A stretch of DNA of 64,000 nucleotides, taken from contig JAEFAE010000005.1 in NCBI GenBank assembly GCA_016291135.1, forward strand, positions 1 through 64,000, given 5' to 3'. The notes below the pieces were generated by a model, which was not told where the DNA came from, made no database searches, and saw only the letters and a program-made list of their open reading frames with translations. Below, piece by piece: positions 15,730 to 24,056 of the stretch. The translations under genes were made by a program, and so were the position numbers. Every line of letters begins with the position of its first letter. The first letter of the stretch is position 1. Origin of the DNA: Bacteroidales bacterium. GTDB lineage: Bacteria > Bacteroidota > Bacteroidia > Bacteroidales > F082.

Positions 15730-17757
15730 CTATTCTTCAGCCACACCTTCTATTCCACCCACCCTGAAAACATACTCCCTCACGGTTTCATCAATTCTCA
15801 ACCTCCCCATCAGTTCTTTTGCCTGTTTCCGAACCGTGGAATAATCCCTTTGACGCAGCACGGCAATCTGCTTATTGCTCAAGCCCAAAAGATAAAGATA
15901 GCACAACAATAGATCCTCATGACCAATGCCTGGATAATGACATTGTAAAGCTGGCTTCAGCTCACCATAATGCGCCGTCACCACCTCGCTAAGTTGAGCA
16001 ATCGTCTCGTTATCGAGATTAATATGATAATGTGAATAAGGCTTCCTTGTGGTAATGTGCAAATCGCGCACCAAGGCGTTGATTTTAGTGCATACGGGTT
16101 CCTTTAAAAACGCCGCATAATGTTCGGCAGCATCCGTCCGTTTACGACCAAGTTCCTCTTGCAAAGCGCTCACATTCTCCTTGCTCTGTTGTAAGCTTCG
16201 TTCCAATTCCTCTCGTTCTTTCTGGTAGGCATTACGCTCCGCTTCCAATTCTGCCTCATGCCGTTTCTTCGTTCGCGCTATTTCTTGCTCCGATTGGTCT
16301 TTCTGTAATTTCAGTTCCTCTTCATGTCTTTTCACCATTTCTTCTACCTTCTGCTGATGTTTACGCTCTGCATCGGCTAACCGTTGTTCGGCTTCCGTCT
16401 GCAATCGTCTCAATTCATTTTCATGCTCTTGCTTTGTCTCTCCAAACCTCCTGTCCGCTTCCTCCTGCTGCTTCTTCAATAGTTTCTTGCTCTTTAGTTT
16501 TGCTAAAAGAATGATGACTAATACAACCATAACAGCAATGGGCACGATTATTTTTATTGTTTTTTTGATGGACTTTTCTCTTTCCGCTTCAGCCTCTTTT
16601 TCCTGTTTTTTGTCCATGTAATTCTTAAACAGATCTTCAAGTTTCGAAACCAAAGCTTTCGTTTCTCCCTCTGTTTTCTTATGGTTGGCCAGAAACCGCA
16701 TACATTCTGCCAAATGGTCCTTATCACCAAGACTATCATAGTTGACAAGAAGAAATTCCGCAGCTTGGATTTGTAAAGGCATATTATCTTTGACTTCAAA
16801 TACCGGAATAAGATAATACAGGGCAGAATCATAGGATTGTTCAACAGTGAATATGCCTCCCATTGACAAAAATCTGGTCAACTTTTCCATTTCACTGCTC
16901 GAATAAGCAAGCACTTGCCGTATCGCAGACAATGACGAATCGGCTTCAAGCCCTGCTTGATAATCACTAAGTGCTTTTGTCGCCACAACGTCCCGATATT
17001 CAGCTTTATTTAAATCGCACAACTCTTTCATCGCCTGGCCATAATAGAAGTTTGCGACCTCTTTTTCGCCCTTCTTATCGTATTGTTTCCCAAGATGGTA
17101 ATGAATAATAGGAATATCTTTGAATAGGGACGGTTCTCTTTGGCAGTATGTCATGGCCTGCTTTCCACAAGTAATAGCGGGATCCATCATAAACTGCGCT
17201 GAGAAAAGCTCCAATAGTCGATAATATACATATGACATGAACACCGCCCTCTTTTCAAACATTGCCTGATCTTCATAACAATTCTCCATAACTTCCAATG
17301 CATATAGATATTCGGCACATGCCTGAGCCTCATTTCGCTTTTCATATAAGCCCACGCCACTAATATAATGTGCCCGAGCATCTAAAAACACATTCCGATC
17401 CTGTTCAGATTCTCCACGTCTGTCTGCCAAAACCAACGAATCAAAATAACATACCGCCTTCAACAATTCTTCTCTATTGCTCTGTCCATAATCATTTTTA
17501 TACAGCAATTCCGAAATCAACAACTGGCAGTAATGTCCATTAAACACGTCCAAACTATCCGCCATCGAACTGGCCGCAAATTCCCTCAGCCTGGCAAATG
17601 CGCTATCAGGCTGTTTCCACATCAAACTGTCAATCTCTTCCAACTCCCGGCATGGCCTATCCTCCGGCACCACCACCGTCGAATTGCAAGCCGCCACTAG
17701 CGCAGCCACCATTAATATCACCATCCAAATCCCACAATTATTCCTATGTGTTTTCAT
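15730..17757 (-). CDS. Membrane-anchored TPR/coiled-coil protein with C-terminal HTH
   Basis: A 675-residue protein. I chose ATG 17757 because it places a lipobox-like LVAAC (Cys24) after a hydrophobic segment. Residues about 40-370 are TPR-like helical repeats outside the membrane, 401-421 a transmembrane helix, 422-536 a long charged coiled coil, and about 605-650 a LuxR-like helix-turn-helix (GLSNKQIAVLRQRDYSTVRKQ). This architecture is common in Bacteroidetes and is thought to pass a periplasmic signal to DNA across the membrane. No phosphorylation domain is visible. It is the only obvious regulator next to the boxed promoters at 15410 and 7868, so it is a candidate for binding them. Confidence 0.75.
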   Translation of the reverse strand: MKTHRNNCGIWMVILMVAALVAACNSTVVVPEDRPCRELEEIDSLMWKQPDSAFARLREFAASSMADSLDVFNGHYCQLLISELLYKNDYGQSNREELLKAVCYFDSLVLADRRGESEQDRNVFLDARAHYISGVGLYEKRNEAQACAEYLYALEVMENCYEDQAMFEKRAVFMSYVYYRLLELFSAQFMMDPAITCGKQAMTYCQREPSLFKDIPIIHYHLGKQYDKKGEKEVANFYYGQAMKELCDLNKAEYRDVVATKALSDYQAGLEADSSLSAIRQVLAYSSSEMEKLTRFLSMGGIFTVEQSYDSALYYLIPVFEVKDNMPLQIQAAEFLLVNYDSLGDKDHLAECMRFLANHKKTEGETKALVSKLEDLFKNYMDKKQEKEAEAEREKSIKKTIKIIVPIAVMVVLVIILLAKLKSKKLLKKQQEEADRRFGETKQEHENELRRLQTEAEQRLADAERKHQQKVEEMVKRHEEELKLQKDQSEQEIARTKKRHEAELEAERNAYQKEREELERSLQQSKENVSALQEELGRKRTDAAEHYAAFLKEPVCTKINALVRDLHITTRKPYSHYHINLDNETIAQLSEVVTAHYGELKPALQCHYPGIGHEDLLLCYLYLLGLSNKQIAVLRQRDYSTVRKQAKELMGRLRIDETVREYVFRVGGIEGVAEE

Positions 17758-17783
17758 CTCAAAATCAATCAAATTTGCACCCG

Positions 17784-17816
17784 CAAAATTACTCAAAATC
17801 CATCAAACTCAATCAA
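17784..17816 (-). promoter_or_regulatory. Promoter with helically phased TCAA tracts
   Basis: The minus strand reads TTG (17816-17814), 22 bp, then TAATTTTG (17791-17784), upstream of the TPR/HTH gene. TCAA occurs at 17793, 17803 and 17813, exactly 10 bp apart. A similar phased set lies upstream of the SNase gene. Confidence 0.5.
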
Positions 17817-17879
17817 AAATCTATCGTTTTCACGAATCATCGACAAACACTCCCAAGATTTCGCAAACCCAATCGCTCT

Positions 17880-18246
17880 AATTTGACTCCATATCTGGAT
17901 AAAGTATAAAAAGTGGCTGAAATAGCCAATTTATATTTATCCAATCATACACCACGAACACTTCTCTCTTAACCATCTCCCACCCTTTATTGGTGTTCCG
18001 CCACTTCAGAAGCCCTGTCTTGGAGCTGGTTCCGCTACGCCGGCTTCATTCCGCTATGCTCCATGAAAGCCGTCTCCGCTACACCAGACCCAAGACAGGG
18101 CCTCTTACGCGGCTCCACATCTTGTTTATCCCAACCAGCCGCACAAGCCCAAGCTGGAGGCATCCGCTGCTTCATTGCTCCGCTCCATCCCGCAGCCAAT
18201 GCCCCCAGCCCCACCCCGCAACATACATTAACAAACCACAAGGAAA
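17880..18246. repeat. GC-rich intergenic repeat
   Basis: A GC-rich block in AT-rich surroundings. It contains imperfect inverted repeats, for example CCCTGTCTTGG (18012-18022) against CCAAGACAGGG (18090-18100), and short CCGCTAC/CCGCTATGC copies. GCTCCACATCTTGTT (18112-18126), followed by a CC-rich ATCCCA stretch, recurs at 39081. No ribosome-ready gene is seen and the open frames have the feel of chance. Confidence 0.6.
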
Positions 18247-19782
18247 TCACACAACTACACCCACTTGAAACGGCTCTGTCAGCGCCAGCTTCTTCGTAAA
18301 ATGTTCCACCTCGCATACTAAATCTGGACGTCTTTCTTCGTAAAACTTCATCATTCTAAACCCACTTTCTTTATCAAACTTGTTAAAAGTTATGTTTGCG
18401 TGATGGTCGCTACTTTGCTCATCATAGATTGTCTCATATTTCCCATCACCTCGTCTATATTTGTTCCCAATGCTTTCAGCGTAACAAAAAACAAGTTGAC
18501 AAACCGCTTTCAAGAAATATCCATACCTCTTCTTATCCTCCTGGATCAATTCATCACTTGCCATTGTTTCAAATGTATTGATCAAATCTTGAAGACTATA
18601 TTTGAACGAACTGATATTATCAAACACCTCCGGCTCACACACTTTCAAATAAGTCATCAAAAAATAGACATCTGCAAACAACTTGCTATTTGTCGCCATC
18701 TCACACAGCACTATCCTTGCCAAAGCAAATATTCTTTCCGTTTGCCTCAAATTCAAATGCTTATACTTCACAATGAGTTTGGCAATGGAAAGTAAATCAC
18801 CCTTATCATCAACAGACCGTCCCGTAACAATCCTTTTCCTGCCTTCGCTCTCTGTGAAATCAGCAAAACCATAGAAATCGTATAGGTATTCACAATAATG
18901 ATCGGAATCAGGTTCGGGCAAGTTATAGTCAATATCTATAAATCTCCTCAGATACTCCATCGAATTGATTTGCTCGCTACCATAAAAGCCATTGATGGAG
19001 TAGGCTAACTGTTGTTTGTCTATGGATAGCACAAACACCACATTGGGCACATCAAACAAATGCTTTATTCTCTCCAATACCTTAACGGCAAATGTTGGAT
19101 TACATCGGTCAAGTTCATCAATAAAATACACCAAAGGCCGATTGTTGTCACAAACAAAAGCAACATATTCAACCAGGTCATTTTTGAATTGTTGCAATAC
19201 AATTGCCGTTTCATCTTCTTTGTCAAGAGAATTCACAATCTCTTTTTCAACTACATCTAAGCCACTTTTACCAGCCTCTGCTGCAACATCGCCGAATTTC
19301 CCCAAAGCACCTTTTACAGCGCCCATCCCAATTCCAACAATAATCTTACTGCCCACAGAAAAAACCTTTTTCAATTTACCTTCTTTATCCTCTTCTTTGT
19401 TAACTGTTTTCAAGCACCGCAAAAGAGAGAATAAAGGCTCCTCGCTAATGTCATCTTCCCAGGCGTTGTAATAGATAACAGGGAAGCCGTTGTTTTTTAA
19501 GTGTTGCGACCACATTTTTACAAATGTGGTCTTGCCAGTTCCCCATGTGCCGTTCAACGCAAGAACCGCCCCATCTTGATATGCGAAAGCAGCACTTGTC
19601 AACACTTCGGCATTCTTTTTTCTATCTAATTTATCATTAGCAAAAGGATCCTCTTTAGAAATCACAAAATCCCTAACTTTCGCTTTAACAGAATGATACA
19701 CCTGCTCCGACTTCAACTCCGTCATCTCAGTTTCCATAGTTTCTCTCTCCTTTTTCTTTTTAAACAATTTGCACATAATCAA
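18247..19782 (-). CDS. KAP-family P-loop NTPase
   Basis: A 511-residue protein with Walker A NGTWGTGKTTF (77-87), the family's YYNAWEDD segment (104-111), a hydrophobic Gly-rich pair of segments (about 140-163) that fits the membrane hairpin inserted in KAP domains, Walker B PLVYFIDELDRC (216-227) and a sensor-like VFVLSIDKQQLA. KAP NTPases are membrane-associated and several act in phage defence or toxin control. It faces the DUF3800 gene across a short intergenic region with promoters in both directions. The C-terminal 150 residues have no clear match. Start 19782 and ATG 19776 are both possible. Confidence 0.88.
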   Translation of the reverse strand: MIMCKLFKKKKERETMETEMTELKSEQVYHSVKAKVRDFVISKEDPFANDKLDRKKNAEVLTSAAFAYQDGAVLALNGTWGTGKTTFVKMWSQHLKNNGFPVIYYNAWEDDISEEPLFSLLRCLKTVNKEEDKEGKLKKVFSVGSKIIVGIGMGAVKGALGKFGDVAAEAGKSGLDVVEKEIVNSLDKEDETAIVLQQFKNDLVEYVAFVCDNNRPLVYFIDELDRCNPTFAVKVLERIKHLFDVPNVVFVLSIDKQQLAYSINGFYGSEQINSMEYLRRFIDIDYNLPEPDSDHYCEYLYDFYGFADFTESEGRKRIVTGRSVDDKGDLLSIAKLIVKYKHLNLRQTERIFALARIVLCEMATNSKLFADVYFLMTYLKVCEPEVFDNISSFKYSLQDLINTFETMASDELIQEDKKRYGYFLKAVCQLVFCYAESIGNKYRRGDGKYETIYDEQSSDHHANITFNKFDKESGFRMMKFYEERRPDLVCEVEHFTKKLALTEPFQVGVVV

Positions 19783-19805
19783 AACACATCTTGGAAAGTC
19801 ACTTG

Positions 19806-19840
19806 CAAAGTTAACAAATCTCTACTTTTTCCTAACTTTG
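19806..19840. promoter_or_regulatory. Divergent promoters with identical -7 elements
   Basis: TAACTTTG occurs on the plus strand at 19833-19840 (toward the DUF3800 gene) and on the minus strand at 19813-19806 (toward the KAP gene). Neither has a TTG at the ideal distance. Confidence 0.5.
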
Positions 19841-19861
19841 AGACCTTAAAACATTAAAAAC

Positions 19862-20926
19862 ATGATTTACTTTGACGAAGCAGGATATACGGGCCCAGAT
19901 TTAAGAAATGCGGCACAACCATATTTTACCATGGCGTCAATCAAAATGACTGATGATGAATTAGAAAAGATAAAGAAAGACATCAACTATGAAGGATGGG
20001 GGAAAGAACTCCATTTTTCAAGCATGTATCCTGATCCGAAGGGAAGAATAATGCTTGAACAAATATTTGCCCATCCTCTCTTGAATGCGGAGCATGTGTT
20101 ACCGTCATTCGCCTTGAAACGTTATTGCATTTACGCAAACATCGTAAACATCTTAATTGAGACATTTTATCATAATAAAGGCATCAATCTTTATGCTGGA
20201 GCTACGAATCTCATCTTGGCCAATGGCCTGTTTTACTTTACAGAGCTACACCCCAACAAGAATTTAATTGTCGAGTTTGAAGACAACTTTGTTAAAATGG
20301 TAAGAGAGCCCTCAATCGAATCAATAGCCGATTTCTATAGAACAACCGATAGGCTTAGGGCGGACAAAGACACAGCGGAGGGTTTATTTGAAATGTTGTC
20401 CGAAATACCACCAACAATTGAATATATCGAAGAAGCTTTGTCAAATAACAAATTCTATATCGATCTAACCGTACCCTTGTTTTCCATTTCGATACAAGAG
20501 TGGTATAAAAAGACTGGTAAAAAAGACGATGTCCTATTTGATTCATCAGAGCCCTTCTATGCCAACAAGGCCTTTTTGGAGAGCTTACGGGATATGAACG
20601 TTCCAGAGACAGAAGTGGGATATGGGAAAAGCAGGCACGTTTATCCACTTCCAGTAGGAAAAATGGGAATAGCAAAATCCCATGACGAATTTGGCATTCA
20701 GCTTGCAGATGTTTATGCAAGCGCCTTGAATTTTGCGCTCACGCCAAGGACAAACAAGTTCAAACAATACCAACAGAGACTCAAGACACTACCAATCTTT
20801 CAAAACATAAAATTGAATTTAGCACCATCATCTAACGATTTCATTGAAGAAAGAATGAAGGAAACCGCCGACATCGATCCGTTGGAGTTCCTGTGTGATC
20901 ACGAAAAAGACATAAGAATACTTTAG
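19862..20926 (+). CDS. DUF3800 family protein
   Basis: A 354-residue protein that starts MIYFDEAGYTGPDL, the typical DUF3800 opening with an acidic pair (Asp5, Glu6), and ends its core with GIQLADVYASAL (about 280-291). DUF3800 has an RNase H-like fold and may cut or bind nucleic acid, but the activity is not proven. DUF3800 genes are common in defence islands. It converges on the gene at 20931 with only 4 bp between stops and diverges from the KAP NTPase. Confidence 0.8.
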   Translation: MIYFDEAGYTGPDLRNAAQPYFTMASIKMTDDELEKIKKDINYEGWGKELHFSSMYPDPKGRIMLEQIFAHPLLNAEHVLPSFALKRYCIYANIVNILIETFYHNKGINLYAGATNLILANGLFYFTELHPNKNLIVEFEDNFVKMVREPSIESIADFYRTTDRLRADKDTAEGLFEMLSEIPPTIEYIEEALSNNKFYIDLTVPLFSISIQEWYKKTGKKDDVLFDSSEPFYANKAFLESLRDMNVPETEVGYGKSRHVYPLPVGKMGIAKSHDEFGIQLADVYASALNFALTPRTNKFKQYQQRLKTLPIFQNIKLNLAPSSNDFIEERMKETADIDPLEFLCDHEKDIRIL

Positions 20927-20930
20927 GCTT

Positions 20931-21617
20931 TTAGGGCTTTATCTCCAATCCTTCCAAACTAACAATGAAGTCCTCGCTGTTTTCGGCCAACCACATAAGA
21001 TAGCGCATATCCTTTCCCGCTATCTGCTTTATTGTCTCTCCCTTGTATTTACCAAAGTTTATAATATCGTCAAGGTTCAATACTTTAATATCATTTTTCC
21101 GTTCCTCGGCAACTGCGTCGACATCAAAGAAAAAATGCGAAGAATGTTCGTTTGCCCATTTCACCCAGCCCCAGTCATTATGAATAACATCAACCAACAT
21201 CTCTCCTTGGTGTTTTCCCTTTTCTAAAATATCGTTGATGCCATATATTTTGACTGGTTCAACTGTTGGCTCTCCAAGTATATCCAGAAGCACCCACGAA
21301 CCACATGCGGCGCAGGGTATCTCCCGTGGTGTTTCGTCATCAATTTTGCACCAGCTTGCTTCACTGTCTTCCCACGCATTCGCTCTTTCTCCATTCCTGA
21401 AATAGAATCCATAGGCAGAGCCATACCTTCCACCTCTTCCACCGGGTTTTACTTGATGCACTTCAACATGCTGTGAATAATACCAGTTTGACACTCTTCC
21501 GTCTGGGAATCTTTGAGCCGTAAAGGGCAACGCCCTCCCTATGTTATAATAGAGTGAAATCAAGCTATTGCTTAACCCTTTTTGTTGGATGGCCTTAATA
21601 AGTTTTTCTTTTTCCAT
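20931..21617 (-). CDS. Protein with two ExoX C-terminal-like repeats
   Basis: A 228-residue protein. The last 100 residues contain two copies of one unit. The first is about 124-164 (INDILEKGKHQGEMLVDVI, then a Trp-rich WGWVKWANEH). The second is about 177-217 (LDDIINFGKYKGETIKQIAG then DMRYLMWLAENSEDF). The second copy fits the short domain at the C-terminus of ExoX-like exonucleases (FGKYKG, then YLxWL), which is found alone or appended to nucleases. The N-terminal 110 residues, with CAAC at 102-105, resemble nothing I know. No exonuclease DEDD motif is present, so a catalytic role is not supported. Confidence 0.6.
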   Translation of the reverse strand: MEKEKLIKAIQQKGLSNSLISLYYNIGRALPFTAQRFPDGRVSNWYYSQHVEVHQVKPGGRGGRYGSAYGFYFRNGERANAWEDSEASWCKIDDETPREIPCAACGSWVLLDILGEPTVEPVKIYGINDILEKGKHQGEMLVDVIHNDWGWVKWANEHSSHFFFDVDAVAEERKNDIKVLNLDDIINFGKYKGETIKQIAGKDMRYLMWLAENSEDFIVSLEGLEIKP

Positions 21618-21684
21618 ATCAGTCGCAAATTTACATTTTTTTGGTGATGTTTCGATCTATAACATGGATTTTTTTTGAAAAGTT

Positions 21685-21714
21685 TTGGTTGTTAATCGAA
21701 ATATCGTACTTTTG
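21685..21714 (+). promoter_or_regulatory. Promoter of the AAA_14 gene
   Basis: TTG (21685-21687), 19 bp, TACTTTTG (21707-21714), a near-ideal Bacteroidetes promoter, 24 bp before the ATG at 21738. Confidence 0.65.
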
Positions 21715-21737
21715 TAACGCAAAATGAATTTGGCATT

Positions 21738-22997
21738 ATGGTAACAAAAGATTTGCTTAGACAGGTGATCTATGAGCAGCGGGAACTCAACGAGCCGTTG
21801 GGGGTTAAAAGAAAAATATATAACGAACAGATAGAAGCACCAGAAGTTCTTGTGATATCTGGAGTGAGACGATGTGGAAAATCGGTTCTGATGCAGCAGA
21901 TTAAAGCTGGGCAAATCGAGCAAGATTATTGTCTATGTTTTGACGATGATCGTCTCCTGCATTTCGAAGTTTCGGACTTCCAAACGATGTGCGACGTATT
22001 TGCCGAGGATTTCGGCATACAAAAAACATTCTATCTTGACGAGGTCCAGTTAATTGCAGGATGGGAACGTTTCGCAGACAGGTTATACAACCACCACAAC
22101 AAAGTATTCATCACTGGTAGTAATGCATACCTGTTGAGCAGAGAATTGGGCACATTGCTTACAGGGCGTCATCTCACCCAAGAGCTTTGGCCGATGTCTT
22201 TTGTGGAATTCATGGAATTAAAAGGTGAGAAATGGCAGAAAAGTGATCTGTACACGACTGTTGGAAAAGCAAGGTTTGTGAATTTGCAGAGTGCCTATTT
22301 GCATGAAGGCGGTTTCCCACAATACCTTCAAACAAGGAACCCGAGATATCTAAAAGAGTTGTATAATGACATCATCTATCGAGATATCGTGGTAAGGCAC
22401 AAATTGTCTTTGGACAGACAAATACGGGAAGTGGCATATTACTTAGCAAGTAATTTTACGCATCGTTTCACATACCTATCTGTTGCAAGAGTCACAGGTA
22501 TAAAGAGTTCTGAAACGGTTCAGGATTATATACGATATCTAGAGGAAGCCTATTTGGTTGGTGTGCTAACTAAATATGACTATAAGGTGGGCGAGCAACT
22601 GAAGAGCCCGAAAAAGATTTATTTTGTCGACAATGGCTTAGTGGGGCAAATCGGTTTCAGTTTCAGTAGTAATATTGGCCCTAAGCTAGAAAATGCTGTT
22701 TATATAGAATTGCGTCGTCGTGAACAGGAAATCTTTTATTATCAGGATAAATGGGAGTGCGACTTTGTAGTTAGGGAAAATACAGATATTGTAAAAGCCT
22801 ACCAGGTATCGGTATCTTTGGCCGACTCTGAAACTAGTCAACGCGAAATGAAAGGACTCGTGTCTGCGATGGATGCCTTCGGACTCATCGAAGGGGTTAT
22901 TATAACGATGGATGAATCCGAAGAATTAAAACTTCACGACGGCAGGATAATCCATGTAATTCCTTTCTACAAATGGGTATGTGAAGAGAATTATTAA
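21738..22997 (+). CDS. AAA_14/DUF4143 ATPase
   Basis: A 419-residue protein with Walker A SGVRRCGKSVL (41-51), Walker B TFYLDEVQ followed by GWERFADRLYN, and the sensor segment FITGSNAYLLS, then a C-terminal DUF4143 domain (about 190-390) with the conserved SSETVQDYIRYLEEAYLV and a PD-(D/E)XK-like strand (WECDFVV). Such ATPases are widespread orphans in bacteria and archaea. The role is unknown. The gene stands alone with its own promoter. Confidence 0.9.
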   Translation: MVTKDLLRQVIYEQRELNEPLGVKRKIYNEQIEAPEVLVISGVRRCGKSVLMQQIKAGQIEQDYCLCFDDDRLLHFEVSDFQTMCDVFAEDFGIQKTFYLDEVQLIAGWERFADRLYNHHNKVFITGSNAYLLSRELGTLLTGRHLTQELWPMSFVEFMELKGEKWQKSDLYTTVGKARFVNLQSAYLHEGGFPQYLQTRNPRYLKELYNDIIYRDIVVRHKLSLDRQIREVAYYLASNFTHRFTYLSVARVTGIKSSETVQDYIRYLEEAYLVGVLTKYDYKVGEQLKSPKKIYFVDNGLVGQIGFSFSSNIGPKLENAVYIELRRREQEIFYYQDKWECDFVVRENTDIVKAYQVSVSLADSETSQREMKGLVSAMDAFGLIEGVIITMDESEELKLHDGRIIHVIPFYKWVCEENY

Positions 22998-23285
22998 AAA
23001 CACTCGAAAAACTCTTGCATTTTGCAAGCATTCCACAACTTCAACAGGACAAAATTGTCATTACAACAACAATTATCACATAGTTTCTGTTTCTATTATG
23101 TCATTATGGATTTGTCCAATCGCGTCCGTCCATTGCTTTTTCAATCCTTTCTATATGATATTTGCATTACTGCCAGAATATCCTTTCCAGAGGGAGAACT
23201 TGTATTAAGGATTATGCAACACGAACTCTATTCCCTGCATAAAGACAAACAAATTTGCCAGTTAAAGAATAACAACCCCAATAAA
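22998..23285. other. Intergenic region without a supported gene
   Basis: AT-rich. Open frames on the plus strand (about 75 and 94 codons) overlap each other and the small gene at 23286, and neither has a convincing start. No terminator or promoter stands out. Confidence 0.5.
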
Positions 23286-23495
23286 TCACATTATCCAATT
23301 CGCTAATAGTGAGGCGAGAAATCCACCTAAAAAACTGGCACCTCCTATTTCAAGATAGTGCTTAAACTGTAAATTGACAGTAGTACTATTGTTACTCTTA
23401 TCCATTACTTTGGCTTTGGCCCCCACAACCTTGCTATTCGGGCCCGCAACAACGCTGCCAATGTTTGACTTACCATTTTCATTAAACTCTTCCAT
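23286..23495 (-). CDS. Small C-terminal-anchor membrane protein
   Basis: A 69-residue protein. The N-terminal 45 residues are polar, with repeated Ser/Gly/Val, and the C-terminal 20 (about 50-68, GGASFLGGFLASLLANW) form one membrane helix ending at the C-terminus. This tail-anchored form is seen in small effector subunits that act on the membrane. It follows the 166-residue gene by 12 bp and is the third gene of the operon that begins with the ATPase at 25700. I do not recognise the family. Confidence 0.65.
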   Translation of the reverse strand: MEEFNENGKSNIGSVVAGPNSKVVGAKAKVMDKSNNSTTVNLQFKHYLEIGGASFLGGFLASLLANWIM

Positions 23496-23507
23496 ATTAT
23501 TCGTAAT

Positions 23508-24008
23508 TTAAGACATTACTTTTGCTTGTCTAACAGTAGCGCCAACACCAGCTACTATAGAATGATCAATTAACATTTGTTGTACTATTGGTCTGCCATG
23601 AATAAAGTCATCGGCATATTTACAATCTACAATCCGAACGGATTTATCAAATCCAATCTCACTTTGTTTTACATAACTACTTGTTGACTGGAGACTATCT
23701 ACCACCATCATCCTTTCTCCCACGAGTGAAAAAGTCATATCCAAGATATCCATATCTTGAACATTATTTGGATCAATGGAGAAGGGGGCTTTAGTAAATT
23801 TACATAAACCATCCGTAACAAACCCCACCCATGAACTTAACAAATCGCCATATTTACATCTTTTTTCATACAATTCTGGCAATTTTACATCTTTATCAAC
23901 GGCAACTCTATGTGTACAATGGCAATCATTACATAAATGATATAGCATTAAGAGATGCCCTGTAATTGCATTTTCAAAAAAATCAAATGAGAAAGTTAGC
24001 GTAGCCAT
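23508..24008 (-). CDS. Protein of unknown function, middle gene of ATPase operon
   Basis: A 166-residue cytosolic protein with five Cys and a His-rich CNDCHCTH cluster (27-34) that could bind metal. Later DCKYADDFIHG (128-138) has acidic and His residues. I recognise no family. It starts 48 bp after the ATPase gene and is followed at 12 bp by the tail-anchored small protein, so all three are likely one transcript and one system. Confidence 0.6.
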   Translation of the reverse strand: MATLTFSFDFFENAITGHLLMLYHLCNDCHCTHRVAVDKDVKLPELYEKRCKYGDLLSSWVGFVTDGLCKFTKAPFSIDPNNVQDMDILDMTFSLVGERMMVVDSLQSTSSYVKQSEIGFDKSVRIVDCKYADDFIHGRPIVQQMLIDHSIVAGVGATVRQAKVMS

Positions 24009-24056
24009 AATTAATGTTTTGGATCAAAAATGCTCAGTTTGCGGATAACTCATTTA

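Noticed and set aside
17990-18316. Overlapping frames on both strands in the GC-rich block
   Set aside because: Low-complexity, stem-forming DNA without starts or homology. It is better described as a repeat.
23022-23306. 94-codon plus-strand frame
   Set aside because: It overlaps the small tail-anchored gene, has no promoter or family features, and competes with another chance frame.
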